Positions 1-7,818 of a DNA stretch of 56,697 bases are shown here, piece by piece; position 1 is the stretch's first letter; every line of letters starts with the position of its first letter. The notes beneath the pieces were generated by a model. It was not told where the DNA came from. It saw nothing but the letters and a program-made list of their open reading frames with translations, and ran no database searches. Position numbers and translations under genes: made by a program. The stretch is from Longimicrobium sp. (lineage in GTDB: Bacteria; Gemmatimonadota; Gemmatimonadetes; Longimicrobiales; Longimicrobiaceae). The DNA lies in assembly GCA_036377595.1 (NCBI GenBank), contig DASUYB010000093.1, positions 1 through 56,697 of the forward strand, read 5' to 3'.

Positions 1-138
1 CATGCCTGTTGCTGAGTCAATGCACATCGAAAATCCGTGTACAACAGAAAATCGGTGAATCCAGTGTTTTGAGCGCGAAAAACCCAGGATTGGCGCCAAT
101 CCTGGGTCTCGCATGTAGCCGGAACTGTCGAACGCCTG

Positions 139-203
139 CACAGAGGACACGGAGGACACAGAGGAGGTTTTGCTTTTCCTCCGTGTCCTCCGTGCCCCCT
201 GTG
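139..203. repeat. Inverted repeat of short purine-rich units
   Basis: The left arm is built from tandem CACAGAGGACACGGAGGA-like units. It is mirrored after a T-rich spacer by CCTCCGTGTCCTCCGTG. The result is a long imperfect hairpin with no coding potential. It lies beyond the terminator of the small membrane protein gene. Confidence 0.6.
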
Positions 204-215
204 AGAGACAGAACG

Positions 216-255
216 AGACGAGGGGCGCACCGGGAATCCGGCGCGCCCCTCGTCT
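216..255 (-). terminator. Hairpin terminator of the small membrane protein gene
   Basis: A 13-bp perfect stem (AGACGAGGGGCGC and its complement, 216-228 with 243-255) lies 18 bp past the stop of the minus-strand gene 274-492. The run that follows on the minus strand is only modestly T-rich. Confidence 0.6.
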
Positions 256-273
256 TTCGATCTCCCTGCCGGC

Positions 274-492
274 TCAGCTGCTGTAGGGATGATTCTTCGC
301 GTAGTTGTACGCGGTCCACGCGCTGATCACATGGCACACCCATCCCAGCAGGCCGCCGGAGCCGATCCACAGGCCGGGGGTGACGATGAACCAGAAGATG
401 GCGCGCAGGATCTTGCCGTTGTACAGCTGCCCCAGACCGGGGATCAGCAGGCTCAGGACCGCGGCCGTGCCGGGATTACGATAGCTCGCCAT
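274..492 (-). CDS. Small TM2-like membrane protein
   Basis: The 72-residue protein has two hydrophobic segments, at about residues 8-22 and 29-63. A PGLGQLYNGK motif sits near the end of the first one. That motif and the size resemble TM2 or DUF5683-type small membrane proteins, whose function is not established. It is predicted to sit in the cytoplasmic membrane. It stands alone, followed by its own hairpin and preceded by about 100 bp without a gene. The family placement is an inference from the motif only; the reading frame itself is well supported by its hydrophobic pattern and flanking terminator. Confidence 0.65.
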   Translation of the reverse strand: MASYRNPGTAAVLSLLIPGLGQLYNGKILRAIFWFIVTPGLWIGSGGLLGWVCHVISAWTAYNYAKNHPYSS

Positions 493-596
493 CGTTTCGA
501 AACTCGGGTCGGGGGACAGTCGGGATTGTCGGACGAGAGTCTCTACGGCGGCGCGCGACGGAAGTTTCAGTCTATTTCAGAAACGACAAAAGAAAT

Positions 597-669
597 GTCT
601 CACGCAGGGTTAGCAGGGTAAGCAGTAAACTGCGGTTCAACTGCTGACCCTGCTAACTCTGCGTGAGAC
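597..669. repeat. Long imperfect palindrome 3' of speA
   Basis: GTCTCACGCAGGGTTAGCAGGG is mirrored by CCCTGCTAACTCTGCGTGAGAC with a loop of about 14 bases. It begins 10 bp past the speA stop, so it can act as a terminator for that gene. Its internal repeats suggest that it belongs to a dispersed repeat type. Confidence 0.6.
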
Positions 670-678
670 TTTCTGTTA

Positions 679-2574
679 TCAATCCCAGTCCCCCTCGAGA
701 TACGTGTACCCGTCGAGCCCGGCTACGTAGTCGGCGATGAAGGTGTTGGCCTCGGAGCGCTTCAGCCGGGCGTTCTGCACCTTGCGGCGGAAGGTGGCGA
801 CGAGGTCGGGGGCGTTGAACTGCACGTAGTTCAGCACCTCGGTCACCGTGTCGCCGTGCACCATGTCGCCGATCTCGTAGCCGTCTTCCGTCAGCCGCAC
901 GTGCACGGCGTTGGTGTCGCCGAACAGGTTGTGCAGGTCGCCCAGGATCTCCTGGTAGGCGCCGGTCAGGAAGATCCCCAGGATGTACGGCTGCGTGTGG
1001 TCGAAGGGGTGCAGCTCCAGGCTGGGCTTGGCCTTACGCCATCCGGTGAAGTGGTCGATCTTGCCGTCGCTGTCGCAGGTCATGTCCTGCAGCGTGCCGC
1101 GCCGCGTGGGCTCCTCGTCCAGCCGGTGGATGGGCATGATGGGGAAGAGCTGGTCGATGGCCCACGAGTCCGGCAGCGACTGGAAAAGCGAGAAGTTGCA
1201 GAAGTAGCGGTCGATCAGCACCGCCTCCAGCTCGGGGAGGATGTCCTCGTACTCCTCCGGGTCCTGCGCGGCCAGGACCGCCACGCGGTTCATGATCGCC
1301 AGCCAGAAGCGCTCGGCCGCCGCGCGCTCGCGCAGCGTCATCGCCCCCGAGTTGAAGTGGCTCTGCGTCTGCTCCTTGGCGAACGCGGCGTCGTGGTACA
1401 CCTCGCGCAGGTTGCGGTGGTCCGCCTCGCGGTACGTCGCGGCCAGCTCCTGCACCAGCGGGTGGTCGTCCTCCGTCACCTCGCCCAGCGCGTCGGGCGC
1501 CTGCGTCTCCAGGTCGATCACGTTGATCAGCAGCAGCGCGTGGTGCGCCGTCAGCGCGCGCCCGCTCTCGCTGATCACGTGCGGCATCGGCACCTCGTTC
1601 TCGCGCGCCGCCTCGGCCAGCGAGTAGATGATGTCGTTGGCGTACTCCTGGATGGAGTAGTTCACGCTCCCCGCATGGACGGAGCGCGAGCCGTCGTAGT
1701 CGACACCAAGTCCTCCTCCGACGTCGACGTACTGCACGTCCACGCCCAGCTGGCGCAGCTCCACGTAGTACCGCGCCACCTCCGCCATCCCCAGCTTGAT
1801 GTTGCGGATGTCGGGGATCTGCGAGCCCAGGTGGAAGTGGATCAGCTTGAGGATCTCCGTCTTTCCCGCGGCCTCGAGCTTGTCCAGCACCTTCACCAGC
1901 TGCGCGGAGTTCAGGCCGAACTTGCTCTTCTCCCCCGCGCTCTCGCTCCACTTCCCGGCGCCGGCGGTGGAGAGCTTGATGCGGATGCCCACCGTGGGCT
2001 CCATCTCCATCTCCCCGGCCACGCGCAGGATGGTGTCGACCTCGCTGATCTTCTCGATCACGATCAGCACCGTGTGGCCCAGGCGCTGGCCCATCAGCGC
2101 CAGGCGGACGTACTCTTCGTCCTTGTAGCCGTTGCACACGATCAGGTGGTCGGTGCGCTCGCTCAGCGCGAGGACCGCCATCAGCTCCGGCTTGCTCCCC
2201 ACCTCCAGCCCCACGCCGTAGGGCCGCCCGTACTCGGCGATCTCCTCCACCACGTGGCGCTGCTGGTTGACCTTGATGGGGTAGACGGTGGTGTACGCGC
2301 CGTCGTAGCCGAACTCGGTGATCGCGTTGCCGAACTTCTCGGCCAGCGTGGCCACGCGCGTGCGCAGGATGTCGGAAAAGCGCAGCAGCAGCGGGAGCCC
2401 CACGCCCTGCGCCTCCATGTCGCACGCCAGCTCGTACAGGTCGATCCCGCGCGACTTGTCCTTGGTGGGGTGCACGGTCACGTGCCCCCGGTCGTTCACA
2501 TCGAAGTACCCGATCCCCCACCCCTCGATGTTGTAGAGCTCGCGGGACTCCTCGATGGTCCACTTCCTGGCGAT
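679..2574 (-). CDS. speA: Biosynthetic arginine decarboxylase
   Basis: This PLP enzyme converts arginine to agmatine, the first step of the agmatine route to putrescine. From the proposed start the protein has 631 residues, close to the usual 630-660 for SpeA. The PLP-binding lysine is in the motif YPIKVNQQ (K101). The segments GGGLGVDY and CDSDGKIDHF, and the C-terminal block NLFGDTNAVHV, are typical of the family. Homology starts at about residue 6 (TIEESRELYNIEGWG). No ATG, GTG or TTG lies close upstream in frame. An AGGAGG Shine-Dalgarno sequence (2580-2585) sits 5 bases before an ATC codon at 2572-2574, which would encode the start of MARKWTIEE. A frame-consistent ATG at 2826 would overlap the next gene and add 84 unconserved residues, so the ATC start is preferred. 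Confidence 0.93.
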   Translation of the reverse strand: MARKWTIEESRELYNIEGWGIGYFDVNDRGHVTVHPTKDKSRGIDLYELACDMEAQGVGLPLLLRFSDILRTRVATLAEKFGNAITEFGYDGAYTTVYPIKVNQQRHVVEEIAEYGRPYGVGLEVGSKPELMAVLALSERTDHLIVCNGYKDEEYVRLALMGQRLGHTVLIVIEKISEVDTILRVAGEMEMEPTVGIRIKLSTAGAGKWSESAGEKSKFGLNSAQLVKVLDKLEAAGKTEILKLIHFHLGSQIPDIRNIKLGMAEVARYYVELRQLGVDVQYVDVGGGLGVDYDGSRSVHAGSVNYSIQEYANDIIYSLAEAARENEVPMPHVISESGRALTAHHALLLINVIDLETQAPDALGEVTEDDHPLVQELAATYREADHRNLREVYHDAAFAKEQTQSHFNSGAMTLRERAAAERFWLAIMNRVAVLAAQDPEEYEDILPELEAVLIDRYFCNFSLFQSLPDSWAIDQLFPIMPIHRLDEEPTRRGTLQDMTCDSDGKIDHFTGWRKAKPSLELHPFDHTQPYILGIFLTGAYQEILGDLHNLFGDTNAVHVRLTEDGYEIGDMVHGDTVTEVLNYVQFNAPDLVATFRRKVQNARLKRSEANTFIADYVAGLDGYTYLEGDWD

Positions 2575-2696
2575 GGCGCCCTCCTGCCCGGCCGGCGTAA
2601 CTGGTTTCGGAAGGCGGTGATAATGCGCGTCGTGCGCGCCGTGCGAAAGAGCAGGGGACAGGGGACAGATGGGGATTGATGCGGTACGAGAACGAA

Positions 2697-2725
2697 GCGG
2701 CGCACCGGAAGGACCGGTGCGCCGC
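2697..2725 (-). terminator. Hairpin terminator of the secreted protein gene
   Basis: A 12-bp perfect stem (GCGGCGCACCGG with its complement) has a 5-base loop. It lies 38 bp after the stop of 2763-3287 and is followed on the minus strand by TTCGTT. It also sits between that gene and speA, which supports separate transcription. Confidence 0.7.
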
Positions 2726-2762
2726 TGATGCTGATTGCGCGGGAGAGTATCTGCCGCGCCGA

Positions 2763-3287
2763 TCAGTCGCGCTGCGCGGCGGCCGACGCGCCGGCGGAGG
2801 GCGGCGGAAGCTCCACGCGCTCCCACTCCTCGTGGCGGAAGCTGGGCCCCACCATCGTCCCCACCAGCGCGCCCAGGAGGCCGCCCTCGGCGGTGAAGGC
2901 GCCCAGCGCGTTGAGGTCGCCCTTCCCCGCGGCCTCGCCGGCCACGAACCCGAGCGCCAGCCCGGCCGCCAGCCCGTACAGCGCGCCGCGGCGCATGGCC
3001 GGGCCGCGCGTGGCGCGGTTCGCCGAACGGTACACCTCGCGCACGTTGCTGCGGAGCACGCCCACGTTGGCGCCGCGCGCGGCCACCGTCACCGTGTCCA
3101 TGCCGAGCTTCGCGAGCGTGCCGGTGTAGCTCCCCGACACCGACACCAGGCGGATGGGGTCGCCCACCGACAGGGGGCGCACGGGGGTGGACGGCGCGTC
3201 GGCGGCCTGGGCGCGCGCGAGGGTGGGCGCCGCCGCGGCGGCAAGGACGAGCGCGGCCAGCGCGCGCAGCGCACGAGAGGTCTTCAT
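2763..3287 (-). CDS. Secreted protein of unknown function with glycine-rich hydrophobic segment
   Basis: The 174-residue protein begins with a clear Sec signal peptide (MKTSRALRALAALVLAAAAA, probable cut after ARAQA at about residue 28). The next section, about residues 40-95, has SVGDPIRLVSVSG and looks like a small beta-rich domain. A glycine/alanine-rich hydrophobic stretch, about residues 104-148 (GALYGLAAGLALGF and GGLLGALVGTMVG), could be membrane-embedded, like glycine-zipper proteins. The C-terminus is short and polar. The gene has its own terminator. I do not recognise the family; a cell-envelope location is inferred. Confidence 0.75.
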   Translation of the reverse strand: MKTSRALRALAALVLAAAAAPTLARAQAADAPSTPVRPLSVGDPIRLVSVSGSYTGTLAKLGMDTVTVAARGANVGVLRSNVREVYRSANRATRGPAMRRGALYGLAAGLALGFVAGEAAGKGDLNALGAFTAEGGLLGALVGTMVGPSFRHEEWERVELPPPSAGASAAAQRD

Positions 3288-3536
3288 TTCAGTCCCGCGA
3301 TGATGTGTTGCGATGCGCGGCCGGCCGATGCGGCGCCGCGGAGTTCATCGCCACCTGTTGAAAAGGGGATGCCGTCAACGTTACGGAAACATATGATCTA
3401 GCGCAACCCCTTGTCCAGCCGCTACTTGGCGCGAATCTCCAGTCGCTCGGATCAGGGCGATCGGCGGGCGGAGGTCTCGCAGAATGACAGACGGAGAGGG
3501 AGGATGCCCGGGTGGCCGCGGCGTCCGGGAACGCGA

Positions 3537-3574
3537 ACGGCGCCCGCGGGGAATCGTTTCCCCGCGGGCGCCGT
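3537..3574 (-). terminator. Strong hairpin terminator
   Basis: A 17-bp perfect stem (3537-3553 with 3558-3574) has a 4-base loop. It lies 23 bp past the stop of the minus-strand gene 3597-3836. No clear T-run follows. Confidence 0.7.
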
Positions 3575-3596
3575 CTCACATCTCCGTGACGCTCGT

Positions 3597-3836
3597 CTAC
3601 AGCCCGAACACCGCGCGCAGGTCCCAGGGGCCCGGGATGGGCGAGGGGGTGGCGGGCTCGAGCACCACCAGGCGCCGGTCGGCCTTGGCGATGCGCCCCA
3701 CCACGAACGGCACCGGCTCGTCCTTCACCATCGCCTGCCTCCCGGGTTTGTGCGGTTGTCCGCCCCCGCGCGCCAGCACGCCCACGCGCCGCACGTGGGC
3801 GCGGCGCTCGCGGAGGGTGCGGGTGCTTCGCGGCAT
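3597..3836 (-). CDS. Small basic protein of unknown function
   Basis: This 79-residue frame is supported mainly by the strong hairpin just after its stop and by GC-rich codon use. The N-terminal half is rich in arginine. The second half contains VPFVVGRIAKADRRLVVLEP, which looks like a short beta-strand domain. There is no signal peptide or membrane segment. It lies between lexA and the secreted protein gene on the same strand, separated from lexA by an inverted-repeat block. I do not recognise it. Confidence 0.5.
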   Translation of the reverse strand: MPRSTRTLRERRAHVRRVGVLARGGGQPHKPGRQAMVKDEPVPFVVGRIAKADRRLVVLEPATPSPIPGPWDLRAVFGL

Positions 3837-3846
3837 TGAACTGATA

Positions 3847-3969
3847 GTCCTGGGTCCTAAGTCCTAAGTCCTAAGTAGATCTGTCCGGCGCTGTCCTTTC
3901 GCCACAAAGTCCGCCGTGCAGCACTGACGACCTGGGACTCAGGACTTGGGACTTGGGACTTAGGACTTT
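3847..3969. repeat. Inverted array of AAGTCCT/AGGACTT octamers
   Basis: The left arm repeats GTCCTAA three to four times (3847-3875). The right arm repeats GGACTTGG or GGACTTAG (3932-3969) in the opposite sense, so the block can fold into a long hairpin. It ends 5 bp from the lexA stop and may act as its terminator. An analogous array with a different unit lies at 7632-7734. Confidence 0.7.
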
Positions 3970-3974
3970 CTGTT

Positions 3975-4586
3975 TCAGTACTTCCGGATCACGCCGACCA
4001 CGATCCCCTGGATCATCACGCGCTCGGCGGGATAGAACATCGCCTGCATCGTCGGGTTGGCGGGCTGCAGCCGCACCCGGCCGGCGCCTTCGCGGTAGAA
4101 CTTCTTCACCGTGGCCGCCTCGCCGTCGATCAGCGCCACCACCATCTCGCCGTTCTCCGCCGTCTGGCGCGAGTTGACGATGATGTAGTCGCCGTCGCGG
4201 ATCTGCTCGTCGATCATCGACTCGCCCTTGACCCGCAGCACGTAGTTGTTCCCCCGGCGAACCATGTCGTGTGGCACCGCGACGGTCTCCCGTTCCTGCT
4301 CGGAGAAGGTGTCCAGTGGCAGGCCGGCCGCCACCGTGCCCCAGAGCTCGAGCTCGACCGCCAGCGAGTTGGGGTCGGTGCGCACCACCTCCAGCGAGCG
4401 GCTCTTGTTGTAGTTCTTCCGGAGAAAGCCCTTCTGCTCCAGATTGGTGAGGTGCTCGTGGACGGTCGCCAGCGAGGAGTAGTTGAACGCGTTCGCGATC
4501 TCCTCGTAGCTGGGCGAATAGCCGTAGCTGTCCACGAAGCTCTCGACGTAGTCCAGGATCTGCCGCTGCTTCTTGGTGAGCGCCAT
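3975..4586 (-). CDS. lexA: SOS repressor LexA
   Basis: LexA represses DNA-damage genes and is inactivated by RecA-stimulated self-cleavage. The 203-residue length is normal. Residues 1-65 form the winged-helix DNA-binding domain (SYEEIANAFNYSSLATVHEHL). The cleavage site is Ala87-Gly88 in VAAGLP. The catalytic serine is S123 in GESMID and the lysine is K161 in EAATVKKFY, so autoproteolysis should work. The gene is transcribed away from trpC. A good promoter (4638-4666) lies upstream, with a palindrome between its -10 box and the start codon that could be the autoregulatory operator. The stop is followed by the inverted octamer array. Confidence 0.96.
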   Translation of the reverse strand: MALTKKQRQILDYVESFVDSYGYSPSYEEIANAFNYSSLATVHEHLTNLEQKGFLRKNYNKSRSLEVVRTDPNSLAVELELWGTVAAGLPLDTFSEQERETVAVPHDMVRRGNNYVLRVKGESMIDEQIRDGDYIIVNSRQTAENGEMVVALIDGEAATVKKFYREGAGRVRLQPANPTMQAMFYPAERVMIQGIVVGVIRKY

Positions 4587-4610
4587 TGCGCGTCTCCGGT
4601 CTGCTTCAGG

Positions 4611-4624
4611 GTTCGCTTCCGAAC
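4611..4624. promoter_or_regulatory. Candidate LexA operator
   Basis: GTTCG-N4-CGAAC is a perfect 14-bp palindrome. It lies about 14 bp downstream of the lexA -10 box and 25 bp before the start codon, where binding would block transcription. It differs from the Bacillus/actinobacterial box, which reads CGAAC-N4-GTTCG. Assignment to LexA is inferred from position and symmetry. Confidence 0.45.
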
Positions 4625-4637
4625 AGCCGCCGAAGCA

Positions 4638-4666
4638 ATACTAACCGAAGGTAGACCGAAGCGCAA
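4638..4666 (-). promoter_or_regulatory. lexA promoter
   Basis: On the minus strand, TTGCGC (4661-4666) and TAGTAT (4638-4643) are separated by exactly 17 bp. This is a good match to a housekeeping sigma promoter, in the 97-bp gap between lexA and trpC. Confidence 0.6.
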
Positions 4667-4683
4667 GTAAAACGTACAAGGCT

Positions 4684-5490
4684 TTGAGCGAAAACATTCT
4701 GCAGCGCATCGTGGATGTCAAACACGCCGAGGTCCGCGCCCTCCGGGAGCGGGCCTCGGAGCTTCGTGGGCGTGCATCCGATGCCTCTCCGACGCGCGGT
4801 TTTGCCGCCGCATTGCGCCGCCCGGACGAGGTGCGCCTCCTGGCCGAGGTCAAGCGCCGCTCGCCCTCCGCGGGCGAGATCCGGCCGGGCGCGGACCCCG
4901 TCGACGTGGCCCGTGCGTACCGCGAGGGTGGCGCGGCGGCGCTCTCGGTGCTCACCGACCGCGACTTCTTCGGCGGCGAGCTGGATTTCCTCGTCCGCGT
5001 GCGCGACGCCGTCGACCTCCCCGTGCTGCGCAAGGACTTCGTCGTCGACCCGCTGCAGCTGTGGGAGGCGCGCGCGGCCGGGGCGGACGCGGTGCTCCTC
5101 ATCGTCCGCATCCTCTCCGACGCGCAGATGGCGGAGCTGCTGGGGCTCGCGGCGGAGCTGGGGATGGACGCGCTGGTCGAGGTCCACACGGCGGGGGAGA
5201 TGGAGCGCGCGCTGGCGGCGGGGTCGATGCTCGTCGGCATCAACAACCGCGACCTGTCGACCTTCGTCACCGATCTGGAGCTTTCCATCTCCTTGGCGCG
5301 CAATGTCTCGCCGGAGGTGACGCTGGTGGCGGAGAGCGGGATCCGCACGGCGGCGGACGTGGACCGGCTGGGCGCGGCGGGGTTCGACGCCATCCTCGTC
5401 GGCGAGTCGCTGATGCGGCAGCCGGACCTCCGCGCCGCGGCGGCCGCGCTGGTGGGGCGGGGGAAGTCTCCGCGCGCGGTGGAGGGATGA
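4684..5490 (+). CDS. trpC: Indole-3-glycerol phosphate synthase
   Basis: TrpC closes the indole ring of indole-3-glycerol phosphate in tryptophan synthesis. The 268-residue TIM barrel has the family motifs EVKRRSPS (K57), LRKDF (K117), ALVEVH, GINNRDL and AESGI in the right order. The start is taken as TTG at 4684 because homology begins near residue 3 (ENILQRIVDVK); no ATG is available nearby and GTG at 4711 would trim conserved residues. It is the first gene of the trp cluster and is divergent from lexA. A palindromic repeat separates it from trpF. Confidence 0.95.
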   Translation: MSENILQRIVDVKHAEVRALRERASELRGRASDASPTRGFAAALRRPDEVRLLAEVKRRSPSAGEIRPGADPVDVARAYREGGAAALSVLTDRDFFGGELDFLVRVRDAVDLPVLRKDFVVDPLQLWEARAAGADAVLLIVRILSDAQMAELLGLAAELGMDALVEVHTAGEMERALAAGSMLVGINNRDLSTFVTDLELSISLARNVSPEVTLVAESGIRTAADVDRLGAAGFDAILVGESLMRQPDLRAAAAALVGRGKSPRAVEG

Positions 5491-5505
5491 TGCAAAACGA
5501 ACGGA

Positions 5506-5689
5506 TGTCATTCCGAGCGGAGCCGCCGCGCCGTGCTTTCAGCTGCGCCGATGGTCGGCGGCTCCCGAGGAATCTATGCTCCGTTGACGAGCGAAAGGCG
5601 GCCGTTCGCGCGAATGCAAGCCATAGATTCCTCGGGCTGCAACCATCCGCGTGGACGCGGTGTCGGTCTGGCCGCCCTCGGAATGACAT
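5506..5689. repeat. Family A palindromic repeat
   Basis: The element begins with TGTCATTCCGAG and ends with CTCGGAATGACA. Its inner arms are GAGGAATCTATG and CATAGATTCCTC, so it can form a long cruciform or RNA hairpin. It fills almost the whole gap between trpC and trpF. Related copies, mostly with TCATCCTGAGG arms, lie at 11930, 12200, 23989, 27422, 28791, 35601 and 53721. Confidence 0.8.
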
Positions 5690-5737
5690 AGCTCCTGTCG
5701 TACGTAACTTCGCGTCCGTGCGTGTGGAGGAGTCGCC

Positions 5738-6397
5738 ATGACGCGCGAATGGCCGCCGGCGGTGAAGGTTTGCGGGCTGATGCGGCACGAGGATGCGGTC
5801 GTGGCCGCGGAGGCGGGGGCGCGCTACCTGGGGGCGATCCTGGCGCCGGGGTACCGGCGTACGGTGACGCCGGAGGCCGCTGCCGTTATCTTCGAGGGCC
5901 TCCCCGCCCAGCGCGCAGGCGTCTTCGTCAACGCGGCCGCGGACGAGCTCCGCCGCGCCGCGGAGGCCGCGCGCCTGGACGTGCTGCAGCTGCACGGCGA
6001 CGAATCTCCCGATCTTGCCGCGGCTCTGCGGGGCGAGGGATTCACGGTGTGGAAGGCGATCCGGCCGCGCTCGGGTGACGAGTTCGCCGAGGCGGCCGTC
6101 CTCTATGCGGGCTCGGTGGACGCGCTGCTGATCGACGGGTTCAGCGCGGACGCGCGCGGCGGCACGGGGACGGCGTTCCCCTGGCGCGAGGTGGCGGAGC
6201 GCATCGCCGCGCTGGGGCTGGACGTCGCCATCGTGGCCGCGGGAGGGCTGCGGCCGGAGAACGTCGCCGAGGCCGCCTCCATCCTCCGCCCCGACGTGGT
6301 GGACGTGAGCTCGGGGGTGGAGAGCGCCGTGGGGATCAAGGACGCGGAGGCGGTGCGGGCGTTCGCCGCGGCAGTGCGCGGGCTCGCCCCGTCCTGA
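5738..6397 (+). CDS. trpF: Phosphoribosylanthranilate isomerase
   Basis: TrpF performs the Amadori rearrangement of phosphoribosylanthranilate, the step before TrpC. The 219-residue protein has KVCGL with the catalytic cysteine at residue 12, LQLHGDE, LIDGF with the catalytic aspartate, and AAGGL for phosphate binding. A GGAG Shine-Dalgarno sequence precedes ATG 5738. It lies 21 bp upstream of trpB on the same strand, so the two are probably co-transcribed. The preceding gap holds a family A repeat that could affect read-through from trpC. Confidence 0.95.
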   Translation: MTREWPPAVKVCGLMRHEDAVVAAEAGARYLGAILAPGYRRTVTPEAAAVIFEGLPAQRAGVFVNAAADELRRAAEAARLDVLQLHGDESPDLAAALRGEGFTVWKAIRPRSGDEFAEAAVLYAGSVDALLIDGFSADARGGTGTAFPWREVAERIAALGLDVAIVAAGGLRPENVAEAASILRPDVVDVSSGVESAVGIKDAEAVRAFAAAVRGLAPS

Positions 6398-6418
6398 AAT
6401 CTGTTTGCACGAAGAACC

Positions 6419-7631
<1,213 letters not shown>

Positions 7632-7633
<2 letters not shown>

Positions 7634-7734
7634 TGCCAAGTGCCCAGTGCCCAGTGGGAGCAGCGGGCGAGCCAGGCGTCGTCCAGCCGCTTTTCACTTG
7701 GCACTGGGCACTTGGCACTGGGCACTGGGCACTT
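7632..7734. repeat. Inverted array of AGTGCCCA/TGGGCACT units
   Basis: The left arm is tandem AGTGCCCAGTGCCC and the right arm is tandem CACTTGGCACTGGGCA, in opposite orientation. It starts at the trpB stop codon and may end or weaken the trpFB transcript. The architecture matches the octamer array after lexA, with a different unit. Confidence 0.7.
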
Positions 7735-7818
7735 TCGGGGACGAAACCGTTGTGAGAAATCAGTTCAGCCGTTAAGCTGTCGTCTGCTACCCCCACAAGT
7801 CGAGTCCCGCCGCCCCTG

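Noticed and set aside
856-2679. Open frame of 607 codons opposite speA
   Set aside because: It is a shadow of the arginine decarboxylase gene with biased composition and no motif.
2575-2826. speA start at ATG 2826
   Set aside because: The added 84 residues are not family-like, cross a terminator and overlap the next gene.
5491-5737. A small gene between trpC and trpF
   Set aside because: The segment is almost wholly a family A palindrome; frames in it are short and unconserved.
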